Shown: positions 23,581 through 38,083 of the stretch, one piece after another | Layout: each line of letters starts with the position of its first letter | Numbering within the stretch: position 1 is the stretch's first letter | Source of the DNA: Acanthornis magna | Lineage: Eukaryota > Chordata > Aves > Passeriformes > Acanthizidae | NCBI GenBank assembly: GCA_036785705.1 | Contig: JAWUZG010001121.1 | Span: forward strand, 62,001-126,000 | Length of the DNA: 64,000 bases | Direction: 5' to 3' | Position numbers and translations under genes: made by a program | The notes under the pieces: generated by a model | What the model was told of the DNA's origin: nothing | Database searches by the model: none | Seen by the model: the letters and a program-made list of their open reading frames with translations, nothing else

Positions 23581-26500
23581 AATCTAGCTTTCTTTCTGGC
23601 ATGCCCATGACTGTGCCTTTTAAGTGCCATCCAGCTGCTGACAGCAGTAGCAGGACGTACAGCATACACCCTCCACATGGTGTGAGATCCCTGTGACAAA
23701 CACACTTCAGATGGCACAGTGTGGGCACCTGCACAGGCCAGCCCTGGCTCTGCCGAGCTACCACACACACACACACAGCTTGGTGAACACCTGTGTGCTT
23801 TGCTCTCTGCTCTCAGCAGACTTTTGTAATTGAACTACTAAATGGAAAGAGTAACAATTCATCACATTAATTAACATATTTTCAAAATCAGTTAGTAACA
23901 GGAAGATTCACCAAAGATTGTGCACTTTTCTCTTTCCCACAGTGAACTGAAAGTCCTTTCCATTTGACTGAATGCTGATAAATTCTGCAGCCTCTTGCCA
24001 CTACAAAAGATGACCCTTATCCCAAGCTGCCTTTCAGGGATTTTAGCTAATATGTGTGAGGAAGTACTGCAAATCATTCCATACTGGGGAGACAGGATGT
24101 ATTTTTTTTAAAAGGCAAAGATATTATGATAGTTAGGATACAAATAGAAATGCTGAGGTAGAAGTCAGCAAATCTGGATAACTTACAGAATAACAAGTAT
24201 AAAGCATTTGTTAATATTTGTTTTCTTCTTTGCAAGATAAACTACGACAAGTTTAAACTACTACTCTACAACACTGTCTTTCTCTGCACTGTAACACAGA
24301 AATATTGCAGCAGACATGAAAATGATATGCAGTATATATGCAGTATATCTGTTCCTTTAGTCCCCACTTGAGGCAGGGCAAAGAATGCACCGACATGAGA
24401 AAATAATTTCGTAAAGGGAACTTGCTTCATAACAGAGAGAGACTAAAACATTTGCACTATAATGAGCAAATTGCCCTAAGCAATCCTGGATTAAGCTATA
24501 TAAAATCAAGGAGAAGAATAAAGACAGAAAATTAGGAAATCTCTGCATAGGCAGAGGAGAGAAGTAGTCAGGAGGATATAAACAGTCTTGCTGCATGTTT
24601 AGCTCTTCACATGCCTTCTCTGTTTCTTGTCAAGTGCTCCCATAGCAGGAAGATCTCTGTACTCATAAACACACCACTGACCATAGCTTATCTTCTCGTC
24701 AATCAGACTGCCTTGAACTCAGAGTTAAATTTCTCTAGAAGAAAGTTTACAGGCCACTACATCTCCCTCACATTATCTACCATTTGCAGACAGCTATTTT
24801 TTGTAAGAGTATATTATCAGTAAGTTACAAAACCAAAGAAAGTAAAAGGGATGACTGAAAAACACAGAAATTTCCTGAAATCTCATTAAAAAACTCGATG
24901 TGTTTTAAACAGAAGCTACAAAACAGGGTGAAGTCTTAGCTGTAAGTCAACCAGAAACAAGGATCAGGCTTCAATGTCATGTGTCAGTCAATCGTGGGAA
25001 GATCAGCTTTCTCAAATATTGCTTTTGGCCCACCAGAATTTAACTGCATTTAGAGTATCAATTGCCATAAGTAATCAATAAACCAGTTTCCTGAAACAGC
25101 AGTCGGACTGCTTATTTTGTTGTTATGTTCTTGTTTACCCCAAAGATGGACATTTCTCATATGGGAAGCCTCACCAAGCACCTCCTCACTGAGCAAGTTT
25201 GTTTTCAAAATCAGCTTCTATCAAAGAATGTTCTTGCAGCTCTTATGCCTAAATGAAGATGTCAGCAGTGTCCATTGTCCACCCCCATTGCCTTCTTATC
25301 AATAAACCACTGCCAGACCACACTTCTGACCGTCCGTAACTCTTCCAAGCACGGCTGTCAGTGGAAGTGGCCCTGGCTGCACTGACAAGAAACACACCCC
25401 GGACACAAACAGTGGGCTGGATCTAATGGTGGCTTTTTTATACTCCCAGGTGTTTGGAGGGGAGGAGGGTCAGAGTCAGGCAAAAGCAGTGCCTAAGAGC
25501 AGTGCAGAGGCTACAAGGAACTGGGAGTACAACAAAAGGATAAATGCAACAGTACAAAGATAGTACCTGCTTGAACATGGGTGCATCTCTCAGACCTTAA
25601 CATTTAAAGGCAGACTATTGCTGAAATAGTTGCTGCCCCTAAGACTGAGAGGAACTGCATATCAGAGAGCCCCAGAGCCCTCAGTCATGTGATCAGTTTC
25701 TTCCAACTAAATTAAAATTCTCCAGGACACATAGCTCAGGATAAGTCGTGAAGAAACCTACTCCCTTCTCCTCACAACTTTTACTTTTGAGGCCATGCTG
25801 AGTGCTATAGACAAATATAATTGATTTAAAACAGCAGAAACACCTTCCTAGTCTCTACGCTAGACTTTGCAGAAACAGCTTTTACTTTTATTCCCTTAAA
25901 ATAGAAGCTAACAACATATGGGCATTTTGTAATATAGGGAATAATGTAACAGACTTAAAAATGGACTGACTGCATAGAACCCACACAAATTACAGCTGCT
26001 ATCAGAAAGCAAGTACGCTGTGTAGGCATAGAAAATTTTTCATCTCATAATATCTTTATCATAATGAATATAATATTCCTTTGTTTCTGCTATAAAATGG
26101 TTTCATTTAAGTCCAGACCAACTATTTATGAGAACAAGTCCATCTTTCCCATGACTCCTGGCATTTCAGTTCCTGATTTGCTGCTTTAAATATCTTTGTT
26201 TTAAAGTTTTATAAATTTCAGAGAATCACTGTATATCTTACCAAATCACTGACTTCTGTGACATATATTTACACCTGAGCGATGAATCAAGACTTCTCCT
26301 CTTCAAGAAGAGAGGGCTTAGCTATATCATTGGTTTATTGTAACAGGTTATTATTCTAATGCTTTTAATGCTCTGAGAGTCTTAATAATAGATGCAATTC
26401 CCAGCAGAGCTTTGCTTTTTTCTTCTACCGTCATTTAAGAATCCTATATAGAAACATAATTTATTTTTCTCACACAGAAATAAACAGGCTGATCCTGATA

Positions 26501-29500
26501 CATGGAAAAATCATGTATAATTATTGCTGTGATTAAGGAGTCAATATGTCATGGCTACCTTTTAAGAAATGTATTGTCTCTTCAGTGAAATAAAAACCAT
26601 GATCATTCTAAACACCCTAAAGAAACTGCGGGGGGAGGAGTTGAGCCTGTTTTGAAAGTGCAGAAGTCATCTATATACTGACACATACATTAATGAATGC
26701 AAACCCAAATATTTTCAGACTTCAGAGAAATCTTCTTCATTTCTTTCATGCAAAGTTAGGACAGAAAAATCTGAATCTTGTGCAAAGTTTGATATTGAAT
26801 GTGTTTAACTTCACATAAATGCAGCACTTGGTTTTAAGTGTGCAGTTTCACAGCTCAGCAAGATTTCTTTGCTCTTAGTGACAGTGGAAAACAATGGATG
26901 TCACACTATACCAAAACTTTCAGATTTATGACAGTGCTCTGCCAACTTCCAAACTACATTAGAACAATCCACAGAGACATTTGAAGAAGGAAATATGGAA
27001 AACCAGAATGAAACCGGGCAAATAGCACACAGAACCAAAAATCATGCCAAAGCATTCAAATAATGAACTTCTAGTATCTCCTCTGCATTGGAGAGGTAGA
27101 CTGGATTGAATGTTCATCCCTATATTATATTTCACAATCATGAACTTGGGTAGGGGCCATGCAAAAAATTTAAAAAGTTTCAGTAAAACTTTATAAAATG
27201 CCTTTTAAGACTTTCTATAAACTCTCCCAGGACAAACCCAGATGCCTTTCACCTGCTGCCCCAGTGTAAAAAACTCAGTGGAAGGCATGCAAACCTCACC
27301 AGAAAGTCTGGGCACTTGGTCACAGCGTTATTCTAAGATAGAAGGAAATTTGAAAGCTACTTGTCTCCACTTTTTCCTCCAATCCTAAAATGTCAGCAGG
27401 ATTTATGAAGGAAACATTACTTAATAAAGGAAGACTTGCTTCTTTTCAAACTTTTATGGAAATGACATTGCAAAACATATTTAGCATCCAACCATGAACA
27501 ATGAGTTCAACGTCAAATAACCATAGTGCGTGGCACAATTTACACTTACAAAGCCTTCAAGTTCTTCCAGAACAGCAGCAGTGCAGGGAAGATTCTCATC
27601 TGTAATTTCAGAAATTAATCCAATGCATCAAGCCTACACCACTCACTCCCTTGAAAGATGCTCTTAACAAACTGAATTGCTTGCTTTTATTGTGACCTGA
27701 CAGAAATTGAAGCATTTTGTTTAGATTTCCCCAAAATAAATCCAAATATTTCAGCAAAAGCAGGTGGGTTCCCACGTGATAACTTGATTTTAATGGAATT
27801 TCCTTTTCCTTTGTAGATATACTGGGAGAAGGTTGCAAATAAAATACAAATTTCACAATCACTGGAAGTGTAAAAGCTGACTGGATAATTCACTCAGTTA
27901 TTATTTTAAGAAACAATATTGATGAATGGGAACCCAAGTCTAAAAATTAACAATGCATGTAAGGAAACAACAAAAATGCTGCTCTTTTCAGTAATGCAAA
28001 TATGAAGTAATGAATGCATACAACTAAAAGGAACAGAAACTGCTCCCTCAGCAAGACGCGTTGCATATGAGAGGGAGGGCTCAGGTTAAGCTTGGTTCCA
28101 GAATTCTGATCTCTCTTGGGCTTACATAAGGGACAAAAGTAAGATATCAACAAGCAACGCCATTTCTCCTAACTCAGCCACAATAAACAGAGAAATGGGA
28201 TGGCAGCCCTGACTGTGATCTTGCCAAGTTATATCCAAAGAACTCTAGGAGAAGTTGAGTGTTTGCCTGATCGTCCCAATAATTTAAAATTTAAAAAAAA
28301 AATAAATTGTAAAGCTCGTATGCTAGCACCTTGGGCATCTTCTGGCATATCTTCTTTCTCACTCATGTTTTGTCTGAAGTAAATTCTATTTAATCTTGTC
28401 ATAAAAATAACAGGAATTTAAAGCACAATGTTTATTTGCAAGTACTTTTGGTAGCACTGAATTCCAGAGGCTTTTCTCTGGGACATGGCTTTTCCTCGAG
28501 GCACCTGTTGGCAGAGGGGGAAGCAAATGTCAAGCATACCTGCAGGCACTTCATGCAGGATCCTGGCAGGCATTCTGCTACCAATCCAGCCAACTACAGT
28601 AGCTCCCAAGACTAGGTACACCTTCCTCTGAAATACTTGCTTGCAATTTTGTTCCCCTGCCAACTTGTTAAAAAAACATCCAAAGCTAATCAAATGTTTT
28701 TGTTTGGTTTTGGCTGCTTCCTTATCAAAACTTTACAAAACTTTAATTTCAGCCTCATGAGCCCTGCAGCTGTAAATTAACTGAATAAAATTTACAAACA
28801 TTATGCATTGATAAAGCACTTCCAAGACTTTTCCCTATTCAGTTGACTTAGCTGCTTGGCATGACAGTTTTGCTTGACATGAGTTCAGAGCCTCTGGAAA
28901 CCTTCCTAATCCCACTCTCCAGGCCTTGTGCCTATTCATGGAACCATGTTAACCCAACTCCAGAAAATTAATAAATCTTAAATGGTTTTAAGCCCTCAGA
29001 ATCATCCCTTGGTACGCATTCCACCTTTATATTGCAGGCATCTTGTTGCACAGAATAACTCTTATTTGAAAGACCTAAGAAGAAACCAGTCTAGTCCCCA
29101 AAGTTATTAACATTTAATAAAATATCTCACTTAAGATTATTGTGGGTTGAAGCATAATTGCATTTGCTACCATCATTCTGAAGTCATCTGTTTATCTTTC
29201 AGTGCAATATTTCGATATCAGTGTTCAAACGAAATATTTTCAACAGAATCACTGGATGATTCCTCTTATACTAAAGAACAAAAAAATCTCTTCTGTCCAT
29301 ATAGCAATCCATTAAGACCCTCATCCTCCCCATTTCAGCTAATATTTTTGATTAGACCACAAAGCACAACTATTCTGACACATTATACTGGTACCAAAAT
29401 AAGATGATTTCTTACATTCTCTGCAGGAGTAGAAGTAAAAACTATACATATTTTATGAAATATTGGGCTGCATGGTAAAGGAGTTTTCTTAAATATTTAT

Positions 29501-32500
29501 CTGTTTAGTATTTTTAAACCAACTTTTAAATAATAATCTGTTGGAACTACAATAGTCTTTATGCTTAAAATAAAAATGAAAGTCCAAGCAACATCTCTGA
29601 GTTATACTTATTGGAGCTCACAGGCAAAGCACATGGAAGCAAATATCCAGGCTGTAAAGAAGTTTTTACATAAAGACATGAATTAAAATGGAGGTCTATA
29701 TTGACCTAAAATACATATGTAAATAGCTCAATGAAGTTTTGATAGGGATTAATTAATCCAAAGAACTTTATATCATCCCAAGATTCCTTTAATTTCTATT
29801 TGTGTCGGCATTTAACTAAAAAAAACCATGATGCTAAAATGATTACAAAACCCACAAGTAATACTCTTTTAAGAGTCAAAAAGTTTGTGAAAAGTATTGG
29901 GTGCTTAAGGAAGGGAGGACCAGCTGTTGCCAATACTGATATATCAGAAGAAAGTTTCAAAAAACTTCATGCATGAAACAAAAGAGAGTGATTCAAAACA
30001 AAGTCCATAACATAAAATATTGGAATCTATTCAGTCATGTAAGAGATGGAGAGAATACAAAATGTTGTTCATGTTTTGGCAGACTGATCATTTTAACAGA
30101 ATCAGATCATCATTTGCATCAGACCCCTAAATCTACAGATGTGATGATGTCATGAAACTCCAAGAAAAATGTGTAAATATATTTCAGAAGTCAGATCAGA
30201 GCTATTGAATGACACAAAGAAACATGGAAGAACAATGTTTTTTAGCTCATCTTACACATAATTCAGTCAAGCGCTACAACTGGCTAATATTTCGTGGGCA
30301 ATATTTAAGCAATAAAAACCAAAGTAAATTGGGGACCAAAAGAAAAAGCATTTTCAAAGGCATAGAATACTTTCAGTGCCCTTTCCCCACATCAGGAAAA
30401 CAGAATCTGGGCACATTACTACCATTTTTCCCTTGAAAAGCTCCCACATGAATCAGCTGTGCCCTTAAGACCAAGTATTTGAAATGCCTTAGACTAATTT
30501 TAGGAAGGAAAAAAATTCTAATATACTGTTACAATAACGCCCTTGGAGAGAATGACCACATGGGACACACAGTGTCACTGAACAAGGGACGCCAGTGCCA
30601 GGGAGGAATATTGCACCAGTGTTACTCAGCTGATCCCTGGAAAAATAAAGGAAGCCTCACCAAATAAGGAGAAGAAGAAAAAAAATTGAAAATGGGTGCA
30701 TTTTCAAAACTCAGGACTATTTAAGTCGGTTTCATGTACAAACCCAAACTTTTTAGCTGTTCCTTCTAGTTAGAAAAATATTAACCATGTGCCTAGTATT
30801 TTATTTATACAGCTCTAATCTTTATCTATCATGACACAGTCAAGTAGCTAAATCCAACTTAACCAACACTTACTGCATTAAGGAAGCCAAAATACAAGTT
30901 TCTTCCTCTTCATAGTAATTGGGGAAAATTTTAGGTAATGCCAGAAATTTTTGCCTTTAATATTATTTATTGAATGTTACTGAAATTTCTAGAACTTTGA
31001 GCGTATGAAGGCATTTTATACAAAGATTATCTGTACTTGTAGGCGGGGCACTGATGGAGGTCAGGGTAGTCTAGGTAATGATAAATCCTAAAACCTTGAT
31101 ATGAATTATATCTGAAGCACAGTGAGGAACCACAAGCAGTAAGACAAGTTTTTAAAAGCTCATTATTTTGAGCCTATGTTTTCCTTTGAACCAATCCTTC
31201 AAAAAGGGTTCTGCTCTATTGTGTATCCCCTCAGAATCATTTGAAGAGCAATCCTTTTCATTTTCTCATCACCCAGGCATCCAATCCTAATTCCTCACAC
31301 CAGCATTTCAACTGGTGGCAGTCAAGAAGGTAGGCAAGTTTATAAAACACCTGAAGTGAAGAGCAGGAGCTCTGTTGTCACTTCCATGTGAGTGCTGGGG
31401 AAAATACTGAGGCAGGCTATGTATTTAATATCTTTTATTTTCATCTCTTTACAAGTCACGTGACATACTCAAAAATCCTGCCAAACCAACCTCTTATACC
31501 TAATATCACGGTCTGTATACCATGTTATATTAGCTAGTTGGCAGGTTCTGTTGCTCATTTATCAAGATGTTTAGGAATTAAGGGATGAATCTCTTTCTGT
31601 TTTCCTATTAGTGATACCGGTAAGCTCTGAATATGCTGGAAGAAAGGAGCTCCAAACCAGATAAATTATATGGTTGCTTCAGTACACATAAATAGCAGAA
31701 AGGACTGCAAGCCTAAGAATTCATAAAGCCTGTGAGAGATGCAGAAGACCTCTGTTAAGTACAGCTAACAGCTGATATATTAATGATTTAGTTTCTTTTA
31801 ATGAAGACTGGTTTTTAAATATAGTGATGGTCCTATATAATTAACATGAAACTCAGGGCAACACTAAAGCTCACAAAATAGATGGATATGTTAAATAATC
31901 AGCAGATATCCCGCTTCATCAGAATAAATTAACTTTGAAAGAAATGCGATTAAAAATTAAATAGTAGAAATTATAAAGTACATGGTTTTGCCCACTGTGA
32001 AAACTCTCAGACCATAATAATTGTATTTTTTCAATACATGTTCTTATCTAAGTCTTCTCAGATGTTTTATCATTACTGTTCATTATTTACAACATATGAC
32101 TGCCCCTTTGTAAAAGAGTAATGATTTGGAGGATTTTGCCATAGGTAACAAGCTTTTCTGGAAGAGAAGATACTCCTCATTTTCTCCTAGTTTCTCTTTA
32201 TTCACAACATGTGCACAAACGGAAATAATATAAAGAGGATGCTGCAAAGAGTTGCCAAACAACACAAGGACAATTCCAATAGCAGCCCAGATGAAATCAC
32301 TTTGTCCAGGCAGGTGGTCAGAAACTACTGTTTCAGCTTGTGATATTTCATTCCAACTCAGCAAAGTGCCTTCCTGCACCATTTGCTCTACCTCCACATG
32401 GCCCTGCCTCAAAGATATGTCCCAGTAGGAACACTAACTCGAAACACAGCAGGCATTTTCCTTTCTCCCTGTTCCAGTTTTGCTGCCTTGTTCTGAGGAC

Positions 32501-33534
32501 AGAACATATAACATAGGGCTAAAACGGCACATTTTAAAAATATTTCAGAAGATAATGATGCAGTGGTAAAGCGGAGACCTTGCTCTTCAAGTAGAGTCTT
32601 AAACGTGATAAGCCAAATGAGTTGGAAATATAATCACCCTGTGCTGCTCTGGGGGGAGACTAAGAGCGGAGCTGGTGAGCCAGGAGCATGTGTAGACACA
32701 GGGATTCAGCTAGAAAATGGGCAGTGATGGCTGTATAACTCATGGGTGAGTCTGAAAGCTTTTCAGATGATCAGAAAGTGAGCACTGCACTGATAAGAGT
32801 GCAAAATTTCATCTAATGATGGATAGGTTTTCTCTGAATTATTCGGAGGCGATGCACCAAAATTGCTATATGTAAGTGGATGCCCTTGGAGGCATTTCAC
32901 ACATGAAATAGAGACATAAAGCATTTAACTCACGTAAGTATGAAAGAAGAGGTAAAATTACACTAAAGCTGAAGACCAGATTATAAAAATTTTTTAAGAA
33001 GGAAAGAAATTAAATTAGAATGGCTTCGTTTTTTAGCTGCCTGAAGAGAAGAACAAATAAAAGAGAAAACAGATGAATATACTTAAAGCAGCACTATAAG
33101 TGCTGAGTATCTCCAGTCATGCAAGTCAATCTGTGCTCTGACCTTCAGAGGGTGAGCACCAATTCCCCAGCTTCACCTCTGCACCATTAGAAATTGTGCT
33201 GCAGGTACCTAATATGTGTTTAAGTCACCATCTTTTGGCCATCCAAGCATCACAAAGAGATCAGGCCTTCAATGAGTAAAAAAATAACATTCACTCCAGC
33301 TTTTAAAATGACTTATCAGTGAAATAAAGACACAGACAGTTTCAAATAACTAAACCAGAAATGAGATCTGTTTTTGCAATGACTAGGGAGCAAGGGGACA
33401 GACTGCCTATATCCATCCCAAAGTGTCTTCATCCATTGCACAACAGACAATTTGTGAAGCTAATATCATCAACAGTGTCTTCTATTCAGTTAACAATCAA
33501 GTAAGAAAGGCAACACACTATTAGAAAACTGTAA
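23581..33534. other. Long unique-looking non-coding stretch
   Basis: About 10 kb without a recognisable gene or transposon. A CA run lies at about 23761-23777. A region at 25090-25400 has an AATAAA word (25301) and a GC-richer tail but could not be tied to an LTR family. The minus-strand frame at 32083-32412 (109 codons) contains one hydrophobic segment and no known motif. I treat it as chance. Confidence 0.5.
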
Positions 33535-33700
33535 ATACTGCCCGAGGGTTTGCGTATGTAAGGATCAAGGTCTTTTGCAATTCTGCTGATGGATTATCAC
33601 CCATTTAATTATTGAGGTCTGTACAAATTATGGAGAGACATGCAAATGTAATTAGGAAGGCTAGTCTTTTAATGAACTAACAAGAAGTGCTATAGGTAGT
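33535..33700. promoter_or_regulatory. Candidate conserved element with octamer site
   Basis: Contains the exact POU octamer ATGCAAAT (33640-33647) directly followed by GTAATTAGG, with TTTAATTATTG about 35 bases upstream and TTTTAATGAAC downstream. The clustered POU and homeodomain words suggest an enhancer. Only alignment could confirm this. Confidence 0.25.
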
Positions 33701-36700
33701 TAGATACTTAATCATTGCTACCAGCAACACTAGAAGCTTTCTCATTAAAAAGTTAGTTTGCGAAGACAATTTTTTTCAGGTGATGAAAAATGCATGTAGA
33801 AACTTAATACAAGTTAAATTATGATTTCTGCTCATTCTAGGCTTTCCCTTTATGCCAGAAAAATAGTAAGCAGTGTTCTGTTTCATTAGTCCCTTGGATG
33901 TGAAGGTAGCATGAAGTCATGGCTTCCCACCAACATACAGGAACAGGGAGAGTAGTGTAGTATAAATTAACACAAAGGGCCAGACAAAATCATACTAGAG
34001 TCCATGGAAGAAGAAAAGCGTACATGTGACAAGACCACTGTCCATCTTCCAAAGTTCAAGCTGTAGTCAAACAGATGGGAATGTTACTTTTCACACAGCC
34101 CAGTTATGAGACGTAGTATTCACCATGTTAAACCTTGCTAGAGCAACCTTGCCAGAGCAGGTAAAAATAAATTAATTTGGCTGTAGAGGTGCCATCCCAA
34201 TTCTTTGGGACTTTATTCACTCAAGGCCGCACACTTATGTGTGGGAGAAAACTTTCATGAGAGCAAGGGCTTAATGGCAGCAGTGCGATAGAAACTGAAC
34301 TGCTCCCATCAGACCACAGCAGCACTTAACAAGAATCCAGGAACCAAGGAGTGTGCTGCAGGCTGTACAACGGCACTTGTTTCATACAACTCTTTGAACA
34401 ATTATTTTTTTTTCTTTTCTTTTCTTTTTTTGTAAGAAAAAGGTATTGAAATCATCAAATCATTCTGCAATGTTATTGAAGCAAACCCAACCTTGTCTCA
34501 GCACATTAATGGGTTCAAATAAGCAAAGTTGAGTGATATTTCCAAAACATAATTGACATAACTGTGGAATTCCACTGTTGAAGTAGTAGGAATTAGATAG
34601 TAAATGTTACTGTCTCAGGCTATTGATTTGTTACCTGTACATTGAACTAGGTCATGACTGAACGAAAGGCCATTGTGAACCTGATGATGTTAGGATCTAG
34701 GATACAGCAGAACAAAAGGTTAGGTGAATTTAGACATTTTATCTCCTTCTAGAGGAACTTAATCTTCTAACTTCTGAAAATAACCCCAAACCCACACATA
34801 TTACTGATTTAACAACTTACAGAGTTTTCAGTAAAATCATAGTTGGAACTAAAATTTGATCCTTAGATGAAACAAAAGAGAGAAAAGACAGCTCTTAAAA
34901 TAGTTACTAGAAAAATTCTGAAGTATCCTTTTACTACTAATGTTATGTGTACATTGTACCAATTACTTACAGGAGATGACAGGTATTAAAAATACATTTC
35001 AAACCTACACTGCATTTAACAGAATTTGAAATTCCTAAATTGATACAGCAAGTCATTTTATTTGCTAGTAATCCATAAATTAACCATGGCTTAAAAAAGT
35101 CTGCCTTAAGTAATCACGAGTACTAATATGACATCATTTGCAATAAAAATCCTGCATTGTTGTGAACTTACTAACCTACCTAAAACCGAGTGTGCAAATC
35201 CTAGCATCATTCAAAAGGTCTATTGAATTTAACAGCATCAAGGTTTGAGCCAGCACTTTTCTAGATTCAGAAATGTTTAATATAATAGAAATTCTGAAAC
35301 TCTGGAAGGACCCTAAAACCAACTTGAATACAGTAAAAGTCAGTTTTCAATTCAAATTAGACTGTGTTAGGAAAATTCAACAGAGAGAAGAAAAGAGCAT
35401 ATCTTTGTCTTTTTTACATAATTAAAACCTCTAAATTGAAATTTGAATTGAAAATGAGAGCAGAAAATAAAGGCAATGATTAAATATTCACTGCATGTAA
35501 AGAGAAGCCCTTTAAATAAAGCTTTCATAGAGCAGCTGAGCTGATATCCTCTACTAAATTATGTTGCTGTTATTCATAAGTGGTTTTGACAAGAGTCAAG
35601 TAGATGCAATAAAATAAAGTAACATCATCAAATTTAAAAATAATAATAATAAAAAACCTTGATAATTAATACAGCTCCGCATGAAATTTTAAAAAAAAGC
35701 CAACAAAAATGGGGGAAAATCCTAGTACAGCTGTGAAGAAGTTAAAAAATACCATGTACTGAACTTCCCACACTGACACCCAGATCCAGTTACCGTCCTA
35801 TATTATCCTTCGGTCATGGCAGCAGCAACCAGCTCACATCTCTGGGAAAGGAAGACAAATGTAATCTGAGCAGGGAGATTCCCAGTTTGAGCCTGGGACA
35901 ATGTAATTGCCAACAGAGGACCCAAAGGGTGACTATACCTTGGAAGTTGTGCAACTTGCACCAAAGAAGGGGCAAACCTAAGCCAGAGGACAAGCTACCT
36001 TTCCACCCGGGACCTTTCACACTACAATGAGGACATGGAAGAATTGCCTACATGCCTGTAAACAAAATGACAGATTTCCAGCTTCTTAGTCAGCTGTAAG
36101 CTTCATGAAGTATTTCCTTGAACTATTTCCATTACTGAGCAGTAACTGATGTCCAGAAACTACATTAGATGCCTCTAATCAACTGATACAATCGTTATGT
36201 CTATTCTACTAATGGTGCCTCAGATCAAATCCTCATAGCACCGCGAAAAGATAAGGAAAGAAATGGGAAGTTGTTGCCAGGAAACACAGGATTAATTCAG
36301 AGCAGTTTGAACACACACTAACACAGCAGTATTGGCTGCCTCTCACATAAGGCAAAAGAGGATGTTCAGCCTAAAAATATCCTTTGGAAGAAGAATCAGA
36401 AGAATTCCCCAGAAATCAAGATTTTAACATATACAGGGAAAAAAAATGGATTCACTCCCCCATACTAATTACAGTAATATACATACACCCCTTGCTAGTA
36501 TTCAATTTATTTTTTTTAAATCACTTTCAAGGGGGAAATAGAAGTACTTTGAATCTTTCTTGATAAAGAAATAAAGAAACAAAGAAATACTAGCTCAGAA
36601 TCAAGCAGAAAGATCTTTTCCAGTTAGATAAAGAAGCTGGTGGAGCAACCATTGTCATGAGGATTGCTTTTTATTGTTCATTTCCAGGCAGTGAAATCTG

Positions 36701-37603
36701 TGGCTAATGGGGCTGCCCCACAACAGCTGCTAATACTCTAGAGACACTTTTTGATATTCCAGTTTCCAGCACAGTATTGCAGTACTGAGACAAGTGCAGA
36801 TAAAAGCAGGACACTGCCAGGCAAACACACTTACCTGCACAACCCCTATAAACTATCCAGAGCAGGCACACATTAAGGACATTTACTTCTGAGGTTGATA
36901 AAACTTGTTTTACAGTACACCAGAGTCAGTAAAGGAAATTACTACCAACGACATTAGAAATGGACTGCCTTTTGTACTCAGTAATACTTTTTACAGTTTA
37001 TGTCATGACCTAAAGCCCTAAAATTTTAACATACCATCAAGTGCCTTTTTAATGGTCTTTATAATCAGTCTTGTGGGACCAGGAAAGATGCAAATTGTAA
37101 ACGGCACGTAACATCGGGCACATGCATTCATAAATATGTTTTACCCAATATCGCATTATTTGATTTCTCCAGACTAAAATAAATTAAGAGCAGGATTCCG
37201 ATTTGAAAACAATGTACCTGTATAACATCAGGAAGTCTAATAGTTGTCCCTTCATATGCCTTTACCTAGCCAGAGCCAAAAGGAGGATGGGAAGTATGAA
37301 GCACAGAGGTTATAGAAATATTAAGAAGCACAAAGGTGCTCCTGTAATGCCACAGGTAAGGTAGGGCAAGATTCAGATTGAACAGTAGTATAAATACATG
37401 AGGGAACAAAGTAGCAGGACACATTGTTTCCATGCTTCAAGCCCATTATGCTGCTATCATATCCCCTAGTAACAAGTTCTGAATCTCTAGGTCACTAAAC
37501 CTCTCCTCACAGGTCAGACTCACAGTGCCCATGGAGGCAGAGCTGTCCTCTCTCATGCCAAGGGGTTGATCTGGGTCTCAGTACCAACACACCGATGTAG
37601 CAG
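33701..37603. other. Unique-looking AT-rich non-coding DNA
   Basis: Includes a T-run with TTTTC units (34405-34431) and a short AAT repeat near 35638-35652. No gene or transposon recognised. The minus-strand frame at 35814-36020 is a chance frame. Confidence 0.5.
34405..34431. repeat. T-rich (TTTTC)n tract
   Basis: Run of T interrupted by C at five-base spacing. Simple repeat. Confidence 0.8.
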
Positions 37604-38083
37604 GTGATGACTTTAGACCTCTTCCTCCATCTGGGTTACCAGCAGGAGGCAAAGCTTGTGCTCACTGTCCACATACAGGCTTGGCCTTCACAGAGCTGGC
37701 AGAGGCTGCAGCTGCTGCAGTTATTTCGCAGCACTGTGACAAAAGCACTGGATGCCATAAGGATTGCTATTGTGGCTGTGACAAGAATCCCTGCAGCTGT
37801 GACAAAGATCACTGTGGTGTCCTGCTGCATGCATGCTGGCAGAATCCACAGTGAAGCTCAGCGACACTTGCTCTGTAATCCCTATGACACAGACATTTAT
37901 CCAGAAGGAGTTTTCCTAGCAAATCTAGAAGGCTCAGAGGATCAGGGATTTCCCTCTGAGGTCCAGCAGCTAACATCTCTAAGTTGGGTTACAACCCCAC
38001 CATGCTGTGACTGCCAAAGTAAAAATATTAATGAGGTCAAAGTGATTCTGATGGAAGAAGGGCAGCAAGATTTTTTTCCATGA
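37604..38083 (+). other. Unexplained 159-codon open frame beside CR1
   Basis: Starts with two Met codons and ends just before the recognisable CR1 reverse-transcriptase homology. I know no family for it. The middle (about codons 44-73) shows a seven-residue pattern of the VTKALDA / VTRIPAA / VTKITVV kind. This reflects a degenerate 21-bp repeat at 37734-37817, where the word CTGTGACAA recurs at 37734, 37776 and 37797. The C-terminal part has five Cys residues without an obvious zinc-binding spacing. It could be a chance frame, an unusual 5' part of the CR1 insertion, or an older repeat. No promoter or splice evidence, so I do not call it a gene. Confidence 0.2.
37734..37817 (+). repeat. Degenerate 21-bp tandem repeat, about 4 units
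   Basis: CTGTGACAA recurs at 37734, 37776 and 37797, spacings of 42 and 21. The unit at 37755 is strongly diverged. Because 21 is a multiple of three, the reading frame stays open through it. Confidence 0.55.

Noticed and set aside
32083..32412. 109-codon minus frame with one hydrophobic stretch, considered as an env-like relic
   Set aside because: No cysteine pattern, no fusion-peptide-like or immunosuppressive-domain-like segment and no flanking LTR. The hydrophobic run alone is not evidence.
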